DNA of 64,000 bases, taken from the NCBI GenBank assembly GCA_028015205.1, contig CM051514.1, forward strand, positions 25,436,150 to 25,500,149. Direction: 5' to 3'. The notes under the pieces were generated by a model that was not told the origin of the DNA, ran no database searches, and saw only the letters and a program-made list of their open reading frames with translations. A program made the position numbers and the translations under genes. Source of the stretch: Mytilisepta virgata (lineage: Eukaryota > Mollusca > Bivalvia > Mytilida > Mytilidae). Below are positions 56,401 through 64,000 of the stretch, piece after piece (position 1 is the first letter of the stretch; each line of letters starts with the position of its first letter).

Positions 56401-59400
56401 CATTCTATAGGACAGTTTCTACGACATTTTGAAATTCCACAACATAGGTATTCAGACACTTAGAGGGGCCTCGGTGGCAGAGTGGTCTAGGTAGTTAATG
56501 ACTACTACTGATCACTAGCCTGTCAACGCTGGGGTTGTGCGTTCGAATCTCACCTGTGTGGTGGTGTTCGATTTCGATCTTAATTGACGAGGATTGCCAA
56601 TTTTGCTACCAAAGGTCGGTGGTTCTCTCCGGGTACTCCGGCTTCCTCCAATAAAAACTGGCCACCGCGAAATGGCCAAAATGTGCTGAAAACGGTGTTA
56701 AACGCCAACTAAACAAACAAACAGACACTAAGACGCCATTGCATAACGCAAGTTATACTATGACGTTGCCAAACAAGCGGTCTGGGGACTGTGATGTTGG
56801 AACCAATATATCCATGTTTTACCACGGATGTAGACCGAAAGCTTTTGAAGCAGGTCACATTAGAATTGCAAACTGCATCTCTCATTCCTGTATATACTGT
56901 GATGTAGTATATGGAGATTAACTGATGCATACAGAAATCTTGTATATCTTCTCCATTGTTACTCTTCATGTGACTGTGGTTATTTAACAAGGACATATTC
57001 CTATAGTCTTGTAATCATATCTGTCAAAATTTTAACGTAGTAAGGTAAGAATCAAATCGTCTGTGAAGATTTGCACATTTTGGTTTTCTTTTTTGAAAAT
57101 ACATGTACAATTAAAAAAATATTTGTTTCCCCTCCCCTAATTTTTGGAGCTGACCAGGCAGGCAGGGTATAAATTTTTTTTGTCAGCATTCCACTTCAAA
57201 TTGCTTTACAACTGAAACAGATTGGAACGGCTATCTAGATGTCATCAATTCATTCTAAAAATTAAGAGACTGCAAGGCTGTATTTGTTGTACTTATATTT
57301 TGTGCTTTGTTATTATTGTTTTTAATTATATAATTTTATATAGTGCTGAATAAAAATTTAAATAAAATTAGACTTTGTTATTGGTAGAAGTAGAGAGTAA
57401 TTGAAGTAAAGCCGTAAAGGTACGAATTGGTAAATATTAGGGTACAAGTTGGTAGAAAATAGGGTACAAGTTGGTTGGGTATGAGTTGACATGGATTCAT
57501 TAAATATGAGTGTCTAATCTTTTTGTTAGTGTGGATTGAGCTTACAGATTTTTTAAATTTCCCAATCCGATATTCTGACACTGGGAAAATATCGTAAATA
57601 AACTATATATTCTTCAATGAAAAGTGATAAATGGAAGGATGTTACCAATGTCGCACAAGCTACAATTTCTTTCCTGAAATTACGAGAAAGAAAAAAGAAT
57701 TTCAAAAAGATTCAAAAAATATTTTGACCCGGCGGCTTTTTTTGAGACGACACGGGCGAGGGGAAACAATTAAAATGGCAATCAAAATGTCTAGGTCATT
57801 CCAGTCTTTCGTAAATGTCAGCTTATTTTTATTTCGGTCCAGCAAATCTTAACGTCCTTTCCGGACCCAATGTCCAGTAAAATCTCTGAAAACTTTGTGA
57901 AGACTGAGATAATGCTACCAATTTTAACTGTATTTCAAGCATAAATTTACAACATTTATGGTCAAATACATGTTTTGTAGCATAGTTTGAAAAGGAAACC
58001 TATTATTATTTTTATACACCCGTCAAAATTTTGACGGGACGTATTATGGTATACAAATGTCCGGTGTCCATCTGTCAGTCGTAAACATGTCGCACCATAA
58101 CTTGAGAACAACTTATCCAAATTTCATGGAACTTAACATAGTTGTTTCTTATGATGCTCAAACGATCTGTATATTTTGGTGAAAATAAGATTAAAACTTT
58201 TTTGAGTTACGGGAGTTTGTAACTAAAACAGGGGTGTGTTTTTTTCACATGTCGCGCCGTATCTCAAAAACGATTTATGGTTATTGCTTAAAACTTTACA
58301 CACTTCTTAGTTATATTAATCTAAAGATCTGTATACTTTTTGGTGATGATTCAAAATTTTATTTTAGAGTTATTGAGTTTTTTTGTAAAAAAAAAGGGGG
58401 GGGGGGGGGGGTATTCACATATCGCACCGTATCTCAGAAACTATTTATGATTATTGCATAAAACTTCACACACTTATTAGTTATATTAATCTGAAGATCT
58501 GTATACTTTCGTGATGATTCTTTATTTTATTTTTGAGTTATTGAATTTTTATTGAGCTTTTTGGTAAAAAAAGGTAGTCTTTTTTGGTCACATTTCCCGC
58601 CGTATCTCTATTGCTTAAAAGTTTACTCGCTTATGTTTTGCTGGGTTTCCATATGTTTTTTTCACAAGATGACGGGCGTATCATGCGCTCGTGGCGCAGC
58701 TGTTTATTAGTTATCATTGGTTGATGAATAAGCCAATTTTCCAAAGGAAATTTTCAGTCGAGGAATTTTTATACACCTTGTCATATTGTTGGCTGTGATA
58801 GAATGGCAGTAATGAATTAATAATACATAAATAAAATTAATGAACATTTATAGTAAGCTAGAAGAAGTTAATAGGACCTTTGTTATATTTGCTGTATTGA
58901 AATTTTTATACGACCGCAAAATTTTTGCGGTCGTATATTGGTATGACGTTGGCGTCGTCGTCGTCGTCCGTCGGAGTCTGTAGACATTTGGTTTTCGCAC
59001 TATAACTTTAGTATAAGTTAATAGAAATCTATGAAATTTAAACACAAGGTTTATGACCACAAAAGGAAGGTTGGGATTGATTTTGGGAGTTTTGGTCCCA
59101 ACAGTTTAAGAATCAGGGGCCAAAAAAGGGCCCAATAAGCATTTTTCTTGGTTTTCGCACAATAACTCTAGTATAAGTAAATAGAAATCTATGAAATTTT
59201 AACACAAGGTTTATGACCACAAAAGGAAGGTTGGGATTGTTTTTGGGAGTTTTGGTCCCAACAGTTTAGGAATTAGGGGCTAAAAAGGGGCCCAAATAAG
59301 CATTTTTTTTGGTTTTTGCACAATAACTTTAGTATAAGTAAATAGAAATCTATGAAATTTAAACACAAGGTTTATGACCACAAAAGGAAGGTTGGGATTG

Positions 59401-62400
59401 ATTTTTGGAGTTTTGGTCCCAACAGTTTAGGAATTAGGGGCCAAAAGGGTCCAAAATTAAACTTTGTTTGATTTCATCGAAAATTGAACTATTGGGGTTC
59501 TTTGATATGCCGAATCTAACCGTGCATTTAGATTCTTAATTTTTGGTCCCGTTTTCAAATTGGTCTACATTAAGGTCCAAAGGGTCCAAAATTAAACTTA
59601 GTTTGATTTTAACAAAAATTGAATTCTTGGGGTTCTTTGATATGCTGAATCTAAACATGTACTTAGTTTTTTTTATTATGGGCCCAGTTTTCAAGTTGGT
59701 CCAAATCGGGGTCCAAAATTAAACTTTGTTTGATTTCATCGAAAATTGAACTATTGGGGTTCTTTGATATGCCGAATCTAACCGTGCATTTAGATTCTTA
59801 ATTTTTGGTCCCGTTTTCAAATTGGTCTACATTAAGGTCCAAAGGGTCCAAAATTAAACTTAGTTTGATTTTAACAAAAATTGAATTCTTGGGGTTCTTT
59901 GATATGCTGAATCTAAACATGTACTTAGTTTTTTTATTATGGGCCCAGTTTTCAAGTTGGTCCAAATCGGGGTCCAAAATTAAAGCTAAAAAAGGGGTAA
60001 ATTATTTTTTTTGGGGGGTGGGGGCAATTCTCCACAGCATATTGTATCGCACAAGAATTCAAAAATTGAATATAAATTCAAATCATATGACCAATTCTAA
60101 GTTCTTTATTTCAGTTATTCTGTTTTAGAAACCTATTATGTGTCAAATATTTCAAGAAATTTTCAATTACACAGTATTGTGCAATAGCAAGAATCAGTAT
60201 AATTTAAACCAATTTACATTATTTACATTACAATTAAAGGATAACTTCAGTAACACCCAACAATGACTTCAATCCAAACATATATATTGAATAAACTTAC
60301 AAATCAGAAATTTTAAAATTATATGATACTAACATACATACTACTGCTAACAATTAAATATGACTTAGAGCAAATATGACAACATGATTATAAAAATATG
60401 TACAAAGAGGGATAACTCTTTTTTTTATCTCAAATTTTGAATATGTGCTGATGAAGCTTTTTTGTTTATCTCATCTAAACTGCTTTTAAATTATGCATAT
60501 TTAAAATTTGCCATCCATGACTATGATGTCATTTTCTATTTTAATACGTTATGGTGTATTTAAATGGGCTGTTATGGTTGCAAAGTATCAAGAGAAATGG
60601 GGGGGGGGGGGGGTGAAAACAAAATTTAGGGGGGGGGAATGAGAAATTGGGGAGGGGGCAATTTTTTTCTCATTTCATAATTCATAAATTAAAAAGAAAA
60701 TTCAAATTTTTTTTAGCAAAAAAGGGGGGGTTACAATAAATTTTATTGTTTTTTGTTGTTTTTTTTTTTGGGAGGGGGAGTCAATTTGCAACTTCATAGT
60801 GTATTGCACAAAAGCTAAAAAAGGGGTAAATTTTTTTTTTTCTTTTTGGGGGGGGCAATTCTCCACAGCATATTGTATTGCACAAGAAGCAAAAAATTGA
60901 ATATAAATTGAAATCATATGACCAATTCTAAGTTCTTTGGTTTCAGTTATTCTGTGTCAGAAACCTATTATGTGTCAAATATTTGAAGAAATTTTCAATT
61001 GCACAGTATTGCGCAATAGCAAGAAATTGATATGTGTGCCCAATTTTAAATTGGTTATTTCTGATTTATATATAAAAACAAAAAATACTGATATGGTTTG
61101 AATAGGTAAATTAAAAATTTTTAAGTTCTTAGACAACATTCATTCTGTGTCAGAAACCTATGCTGTGTCAAATATTTATTCACAATCCAAATTCAGTATT
61201 GTATCAAGCTTGAATGTTGTGTTCATAATTGCCCCAACTATTCAGGGTTCGACATCTGCGGTCGTATCTAGCTGCGCCCAGCGGAGCATTTTATTCCTAT
61301 TGCATATGTTTATGTCCATTTCTTAACAAGTAAGGCCAGCCTTAAAAATATATATGTTTCCACTTTCTTACCCTAGGCTGAAAGTTCTGGGTAGGTAGGT
61401 CGGTAAGTTTATTTTTTTTATCAAGGAGGTTTTAGAACAATCAGAACAATCGGGACTATAGATTTCTAAGTAATGTTCCTAAAGAATGTTACTAGATAAA
61501 AAATCAATGTTGAAATCGGACACGAAAAATTTCTGGAAACAGCAAATCATTTAAAAAAAAAGATTTCACAAACATTTTTTTTCAGTTTCGGCAAATTCAA
61601 CGAGGTGGTCGCAAAGGGGAAACAAAAAATATTTTAACTTGGGCCTAAAAAACTACTTTAAGAATGCTTATAAAATCTTCTATTTTAGGTTAAAGGTTGG
61701 TCTACAGGTATGTGCTGTCAAAGCTCCAGGGTTTGGAGACAACAGGAAAAACACCATGAAAGATATGGCTATATCTTCAGGTGGAGTGGTAAGTAGTGTT
61801 ATTTTAACCCTTTGGCCGATGAGTCTCGGTTTAACAGGATTCCTGAGTCAACTGGCTGACGACAAGTACCTGTTTACCATGATTGTCACATAGGTTTTAT
61901 ATTTCGCGCTCTTGGAGCAAACATCAAGAGTTATCTTTCTTATATTTAAAACCCGGATAAAGATAAAACAAAGGCAGATCTTTAACAAAAAAAACGTGTG
62001 AAAAAAAAACAAAATTTGAGGATTTTATGGGATTTTAAAGTTAGGAAAATGAATTTTATAAATTTTTTGGCAAGATTGTATGCCAGGAAAGTATGTATTT
62101 CATATCAAACATGCCGAATTTGTCAAAAATTGATTGGAATGGACATTGATGATTGGAAATTTTTTATAATTTTTAAAAGACAAAATTGCATATTTAGAGC
62201 GATTTTAACGATATTTGAAGAATTTCAACACTTCCAGCCACGGAAACCGCTGTTTGCCACCGTATCTTCGCATTTTAATTCAAAAGCTAAAGATCGTGAA
62301 GGGAACATATTAACATTTTTATTCAAATATAGAATAAATGACCCTACATTAGCTCTAAAGCATTAACATAGAAGTAGCCACTCGCGTCTGCCATCTTGTC

Positions 62401-63438
62401 AGGGAAGCCATCATGCAAGGGTTACTTCCTGTAGGGACCCCTGCGGTGAAAGGGTTAATGGTCAATTATAATTTTTAAAAATTCATTCGATTATGGCCAA
62501 AAATGTATTCAACCAACTCAGAAGTAAATTGCTGATTAATGGATTAATTTTTATTTTCCCTCTAATTTTCTACTTGTTCATGCATGTATATCAGTTCACA
62601 ATAATAATCAATGGTGAATTTGAGTACTCATCCCATCCCAAATTTGCCACCATTGTCTGGGCAAGTATGGTGAAACTGACAATAAGCAATTAGTCTTATA
62701 ATGTTTAATCAATACTTTGCTTTAGAAATTAAATTTGTTTTATTCAACAGCATGTTATTGTGCATATTTTGTTTTTTCTGTAGGTTTTTGGAGATGAGGC
62801 AGACATGTACAAAGTGGAAGATATACAGATGCAAGACTTTGGTAGATTTGAAGAAGTGTCTATAACAAAAGATGATACGCTATTGATTAAGGTAATTGAA
62901 TGCAATCAGGAGCATCATAGAACTCCCTTCTGAAGGCAAGTTTCAGAGCACCCCGTACATTCATTATGAAATACTGTCTTGACAAACAAATGTCAGACAA
63001 AAATCCAGTCGCCTCAGACAAAAATTTTTAGATTCTTTAGTTGAACATTTAAGAGCAAAATGCCAAATTTGGGTTTCGGTCAGACAAACCATAAAAAAAT
63101 TCATAAAGACTGCACCATGTATTGCTAATTAGAAAAAAAGATGTATGTTGCTTTTGAAAAAACTTCACTGTGATTAGTAAAATAATATAAAATTGAAAAA
63201 GCGTGGTCTCAAGGGAAGACCCTAATTTATATAATGATAAAGGTAAATAACTGCTGCAAGTGGAATTCTTAATCATCTATAACATTTTTTTTAATTTCAG
63301 GGCAAGGGCGACAAAGAGGAGATAGAAAAAAGAATGACAGAAATAAAAGAAACAATGGAGATGTCAACATCAGAATATGAGAAGGAGAAATTTGGGGAAC
63401 GTCTTGCCAAACTATCAAATGGAGTAGCAGTATTGAAG
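41302..63438 (+). CDS. HSPD1: HSP60, mitochondrial chaperonin, nine coding exons, 3' end off window
   Basis: Group I chaperonin of the mitochondrial matrix, folding proteins inside a ring capped by HSP10. Nine exons give 403 codons in one frame; human has 573 residues, so about 160-170 are beyond the right edge. Seen: Arg-rich presequence [20 protein letters not shown] ending near [10 protein letters not shown], equatorial ATP-site GDGTTT (108-113), then apical-domain segments [33 protein letters not shown] and [13 protein letters not shown]. It ends at [13 protein letters not shown]. All junctions are GT-AG. The 5' UTR exon upstream of the acceptor at 41283 was not found. Confidence 0.97.
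41740..42250 (+). mobile_element. LINE 3' end in HSP60 intron 1
   Basis: The open frame at 41764 reads [20 protein letters not shown] and [20 protein letters not shown], then HFFLHC: the same C-terminal Cys-His region as the LINE at 14519-14699, on the other strand and clearly diverged. The downstream part ends in an A/T-rich tail near 42250. Confidence 0.7.
42307..42559 (+). CDS. HSPD1: HSP60 coding exon 2 (ATP site)
   Basis: Encodes [20 protein letters not shown] through [20 protein letters not shown] to [13 protein letters not shown] contacts ATP in this family. Acceptor CTTTAAAG, donor GTATTG. Confidence 0.97.
42560..44203. other. HSP60 intron 2 with a dispersed repeat
   Basis: At about 43060-43420, phrases such as CAGGAGAGAACCCAGGTGCT and TACGACACCCGTCATGAAGT look like a dispersed repeat I associate with mussel sequences (memory, not search). 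The rest shows no coding signal. Confidence 0.4.
44204..44286 (+). CDS. HSPD1: HSP60 coding exon 3
   Basis: Encodes [20 protein letters not shown] followed by TPEEISQ. Acceptor TTTCTTCAG, donor GTAAAT. Confidence 0.96.
44750..50085 (+). repeat. ~1.0-1.1 kb tandem duplication in HSP60 intron 3
   Basis: Block X (45856-46010) recurs at 46857-47010. Block Y (46190-46855) recurs at 47275-47667 plus 49814-50085. A partial earlier tail is at 44750-44900. Marker phrases are GATCCACCACCA, CAAGAGATAGCCCTTTAG and GATGCTCTACTCCACC. The second Y block is split by the element at 47668-49813. Noncoding. Confidence 0.8.
47668..49813 (+). mobile_element. Full-length family 1 palindrome/tandem-core element (2.15 kb)
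   Basis: It starts AGCTCACCTGACCC after TTTTT, with an imperfect palindrome at 47669-47697. A GTC/CGTC-rich stretch (47700-47755) follows, then about eight units of about 166 bp (CCAAGATGGCCGCCAC marker at 48516, 48683, 48850, 49015, 49181, 49347, 49514, 49667). The 3' end is hairpin GGCTCTTGAGAGCC plus TCTAG, then T residues. This fits bivalve 'pearl'-type or Helentron-associated elements, an assignment from memory. Confidence 0.75.
50355..50450 (+). CDS. HSPD1: HSP60 coding exon 4
   Basis: A 32-codon, phase-0 exon. Encodes [20 protein letters not shown] followed by [12 protein letters not shown]. It lies 6 kb after exon 3 because of the repeat-filled intron. Donor GTAAGT. Confidence 0.96.
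51697..51885. repeat. Short hAT-like MITE
   Basis: 189 bp from CAGTGATTTCCCTAG to CTGGGGAAAACACTG. The termini resemble those of the 1.17 kb element at 12633-13805. In HSP60 intron 4. The target duplication is unclear. Confidence 0.55.
51998..52091 (+). CDS. HSPD1: HSP60 coding exon 5
   Basis: Encodes [20 protein letters not shown] followed by [11 protein letters not shown]. The motif [14 protein letters not shown] is a group I chaperonin signature. Donor GTGAGA. Confidence 0.97.
52744..52912 (+). CDS. HSPD1: HSP60 coding exon 6
   Basis: Encodes [20 protein letters not shown] through [20 protein letters not shown] to LNR, part of the apical domain. Acceptor CGTTTTCAG. Donor GTTGAT is non-consensus after GT but fixed by the protein frame. 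Confidence 0.96.
53085..53409 (+). pseudogene. TWxDV repeat, truncated copy (C)
   Basis: It begins with the conserved head (ACGACCGACCCCAAAAAATC, CACCGAGTCAAA). After about 240 bases an ATG opens [14 protein letters not shown] and stops; FCTISLVVF resembles FFTISSSVKF of the copy at 63719. The rest of the coding part is lost at the direct repeat that flanks the Penelope-like remnant. Confidence 0.4.
53640..54080 (+). pseudogene. Penelope-like retroelement remnant (RT C-terminal part)
   Basis: Plus-strand frames give [20 protein letters not shown] and IRF, then after frame breaks [20 protein letters not shown] and [10 protein letters not shown]. This order (HP..LKGFI.GEI.R, ILRKHW, RPPI.AYK) is typical of the region after the RT core in Penelope-like elements, by memory. 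At least two frameshifts. A 52-base direct repeat lies at 53358-53409 and 54351-54402. Confidence 0.6.
54537..55385 (+). repeat. Palindrome/tandem-core element, family 2
   Basis: The 5' palindrome at 54537-54569 has arms TCTCGCCT-GCAAC / GTTGC-AGAGGCGAGA. About four units of about 147 bp follow, with TCCATTTCTCAGCAA and TAGATAGTTCTTGGTTGGTA. Inverse orientation to the copy at 430-1146. The 3' end is not sharply visible. Confidence 0.7.
55390..56460. other. Part of HSP60 intron 6, little recognisable
   Basis: It contains two GGTAGGTAGGCAAAAAAT phrases (about 56090-56130), which may be relics of the dispersed C/G-rich head. No gene signal. Confidence 0.3.
56464..56721 (+). mobile_element. tRNA-derived SINE, copy 4
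   Basis: Plus orientation, in HSP60 intron 6. It begins GGGCCTCGGTGGCAGAGTGG, has a B-box-like GCGTTCGAATCTC and ends in an AAACAAAC tail. The target duplication CAGACACT lies at 56453-56460 and 56722-56729. Confidence 0.85.
57112..57180. repeat. Relic of the dispersed C-rich head
   Basis: ATATTTGTTTCCCCTCCCCT followed by GCTGACCAGGCAGGCAGGG resembles the heads at 41050-41110 (minus) and 57700-57850 (minus). Short, no coding part. Confidence 0.35.
57700..57850 (-). repeat. Dispersed C-rich head, minus copy
   Basis: The minus strand reads GTTTCCCCTCGCCCGTGTCG and later CCGCCGGGTCAAAATATTTT, matching the upstream sequence of the TWxDV gene (minus strand, 41050-41110). No TWxDV coding sequence follows. 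Confidence 0.5.
58014..58702 (+). repeat. Palindrome/tandem-core element, family 3
   Basis: It begins ATACACCCGTC after TTTTT, with the perfect 20-base palindrome CCCGTCAAAATTTTGACGGG (58019-58038). Three units of about 175 bp contain CGCCGTATCTCA and ATCTGTATACTTT. It ends with hairpin GCGCTCGTGGCGC then AGCTG and T residues. A G run lies near 58397. Confidence 0.7.
58908..61287 (+). repeat. Palindrome/tandem-core element, family 4 (2.4 kb)
   Basis: The 5' palindrome at 58908-58936 (arm ATACGACCGCAAA) is followed by GTCGTCGTCGTCGTCCGTCG. Inside: three units of about 162 bp (58989-59460), a 263 bp direct duplication (59448 and 59711), and a 210 bp repeat (59982-60190 and 60810-61025) flanking G-rich sequence. 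TGCGGTCGTAT from the 5' palindrome recurs at 61257-61267, just before a GCTGCGCCCAGCGGAGC hairpin and a T run. Confidence 0.65.
61560..61650 (+). repeat. Relic of the dispersed head beside HSP60 exon 7
   Basis: GGTGGTCGCAAAGGGGAAAC and ATATTTTAACTTGGGCC match the complement of the C-rich head (GGCC...AAAATAT...GTTTCCCC). It ends about 40 bases before the exon 7 acceptor. Confidence 0.4.
61689..61788 (+). CDS. HSPD1: HSP60 coding exon 7
   Basis: Encodes [20 protein letters not shown] followed by [13 protein letters not shown]. Separated from exon 6 by an 8.8 kb intron. Acceptor CTATTTTAG, donor GTAAGT. Confidence 0.96.
61789..62783. other. HSP60 intron 7, no gene seen
   Basis: An open frame at 61998-62366 ([20 protein letters not shown], then QTCRICQKL and [12 protein letters not shown]) has some Cys pairs, but I recognise no family and it lacks splice or homology support. 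The sequence CCTTTGGCCGATGAGTCTCG near 61810 and GTGAAAGGGTTAA near 62445 could be the ends of an inserted repeat. Confidence 0.3.
62784..62891 (+). CDS. HSPD1: HSP60 coding exon 8
   Basis: A 36-codon, phase-0 exon. Encodes [20 protein letters not shown] followed by [16 protein letters not shown]. Acceptor TTTTCTGTAG, donor GTAATT. Confidence 0.95.
63301..63438 (+). CDS. HSPD1: HSP60 coding exon 9, last one in window
   Basis: A 46-codon, phase-0 exon. Encodes [20 protein letters not shown] through [20 protein letters not shown] and VLK. Acceptor TTAATTTCAG, donor GTAAAT. The next exon should begin with a VGGTSDVEV-like sequence. Confidence 0.96.
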
Positions 63439-63489
63439 GTAAATATATTTTAAATGAAGATTTCCTTAAAGTTAAGAAAATATGCAGAT

Positions 63490-64000
63490 TAGGCCTAAAA
63501 TAAAATATTGTTTGTTTGCCTTTTTCCGACCGACCGTCAAAAATCGGGCTGAGTGACAAAATTTTATTGCTCTTAAATTTTATAAATTTTTTTTTATAAG
63601 ATCGATCGCTCCCGGAATCTCGGGGTCGTTTCCGCACCTGTGCCGGTTTTTTTTTTCTTTTAACTATCGGTATCAATGAGATGCTTCGGTTTCGCTAAGC
63701 GCCATTTAAGTCAAGCGTTTGTGGGACAATTTCGTGAAAACAGCATGTCATTGTTGTCATGTTGCGAAGCTGATTGAGGGCACCGAGTTCTTTACGATAT
63801 CTTCGTCTGTAAAATTTGACACTGGGAACAAAGCAAAACTTCTGGTTTCCAACAGGCTCTTTAGATTCAAAGCAACATGTACCTGGGAAGATGTTTACTC
63901 CGATGTTTTGGACGAAACTTTTGACATGAAGAAAACTGATTTTGTGACCGTCTCTGTGTCAAATAAAGCCTGCACTGACACTTTCGAGCCTGACTTCTAA
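63490..64000 (+). pseudogene. TWxDV repeat, copy B with longest single frame
   Basis: The head at 63490-63570 (GCCTAAAATAAAATATTGTT, CCGACCGACCGTCAAAAATC) is followed by an open frame 63719-63997 ending in TAA at 63998-64000. It reads EFFTISSSVKFDTGNKAKLL, VSNRLFRFKATCTWEDV and DFVTVSVSNKACTDTFEPDF. The frame has no ATG at its start; the nearby ATG at 63745 is in another frame and stops after ten codons. A stop after FEPDF, where copy A continues, suggests a decayed copy. Confidence 0.5.

Noticed and set aside
56464..56560. tRNA gene
   Set aside because: The head resembles a tRNA with A and B boxes but is embedded in a SINE with target duplications and extra bases in the loops; not a functional tRNA.

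Overview
The window is animal nuclear DNA: AT-rich, with short exons, GT-AG introns and many interspersed repeats. Three genes can be read exon by exon. Repeat content (tRNA-derived SINEs, a Tc1-like transposon, LINE and Penelope-like remnants, and elements made of a terminal palindrome plus tandem core repeats) and intron style point to a bivalve mollusc. A marine mussel is my best guess; this rests on remembered repeat wording, not on a search.

Layout. 1-24,600 (minus strand): a Tousled-like kinase (TLK) gene, 17 coding exons from the start codon at 24582 to the DFG exon at 245. The rest of the kinase C-lobe lies beyond the left edge. Its introns hold SINEs, tandem-core elements, a hAT-like element, a LINE with a nested insertion and a Tc1-like transposon. 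24,600-33,200: no recognised gene; a 2.2 kb terminal-inverted-repeat element sits at 28750-30919. 33,561-36,804 (minus): a complete four-exon HSP10 (mitochondrial co-chaperonin) gene. 36,805-41,300: the space between HSP10 and HSP60, with heat-shock-element-like sites, a TIR element and an unrecognised minus-strand gene (40473-40893) with a TWxDV motif. 41,302-63,438 (plus): nine coding exons of HSP60; the last part of the gene is beyond the right edge. Its introns hold a ~1 kb tandem duplication broken by a 2.1 kb element, a Penelope-like remnant, several palindrome/tandem-core elements and, at the right edge, a second copy of the TWxDV sequence.

How it fits together. HSP10 and HSP60 form the heptameric lid and barrel of the mitochondrial chaperonin. 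Their head-to-head order is conserved in animals and usually goes with a shared promoter. Here the two start codons are about 4.5 kb apart. TLK is a nuclear kinase of chromatin assembly and is not functionally linked to the pair.

Most unusual signals: (1) a dispersed repeat with a conserved C-rich head that in two or three copies carries related coding sequence, one copy lying between HSP10 and HSP60; (2) at least six repeat families with a palindrome at one end, most also with tandem core units and some with a 3' hairpin, suggesting Helitron/Helentron-like non-autonomous elements; (3) two nested insertions whose empty sites are visible in a sister copy.
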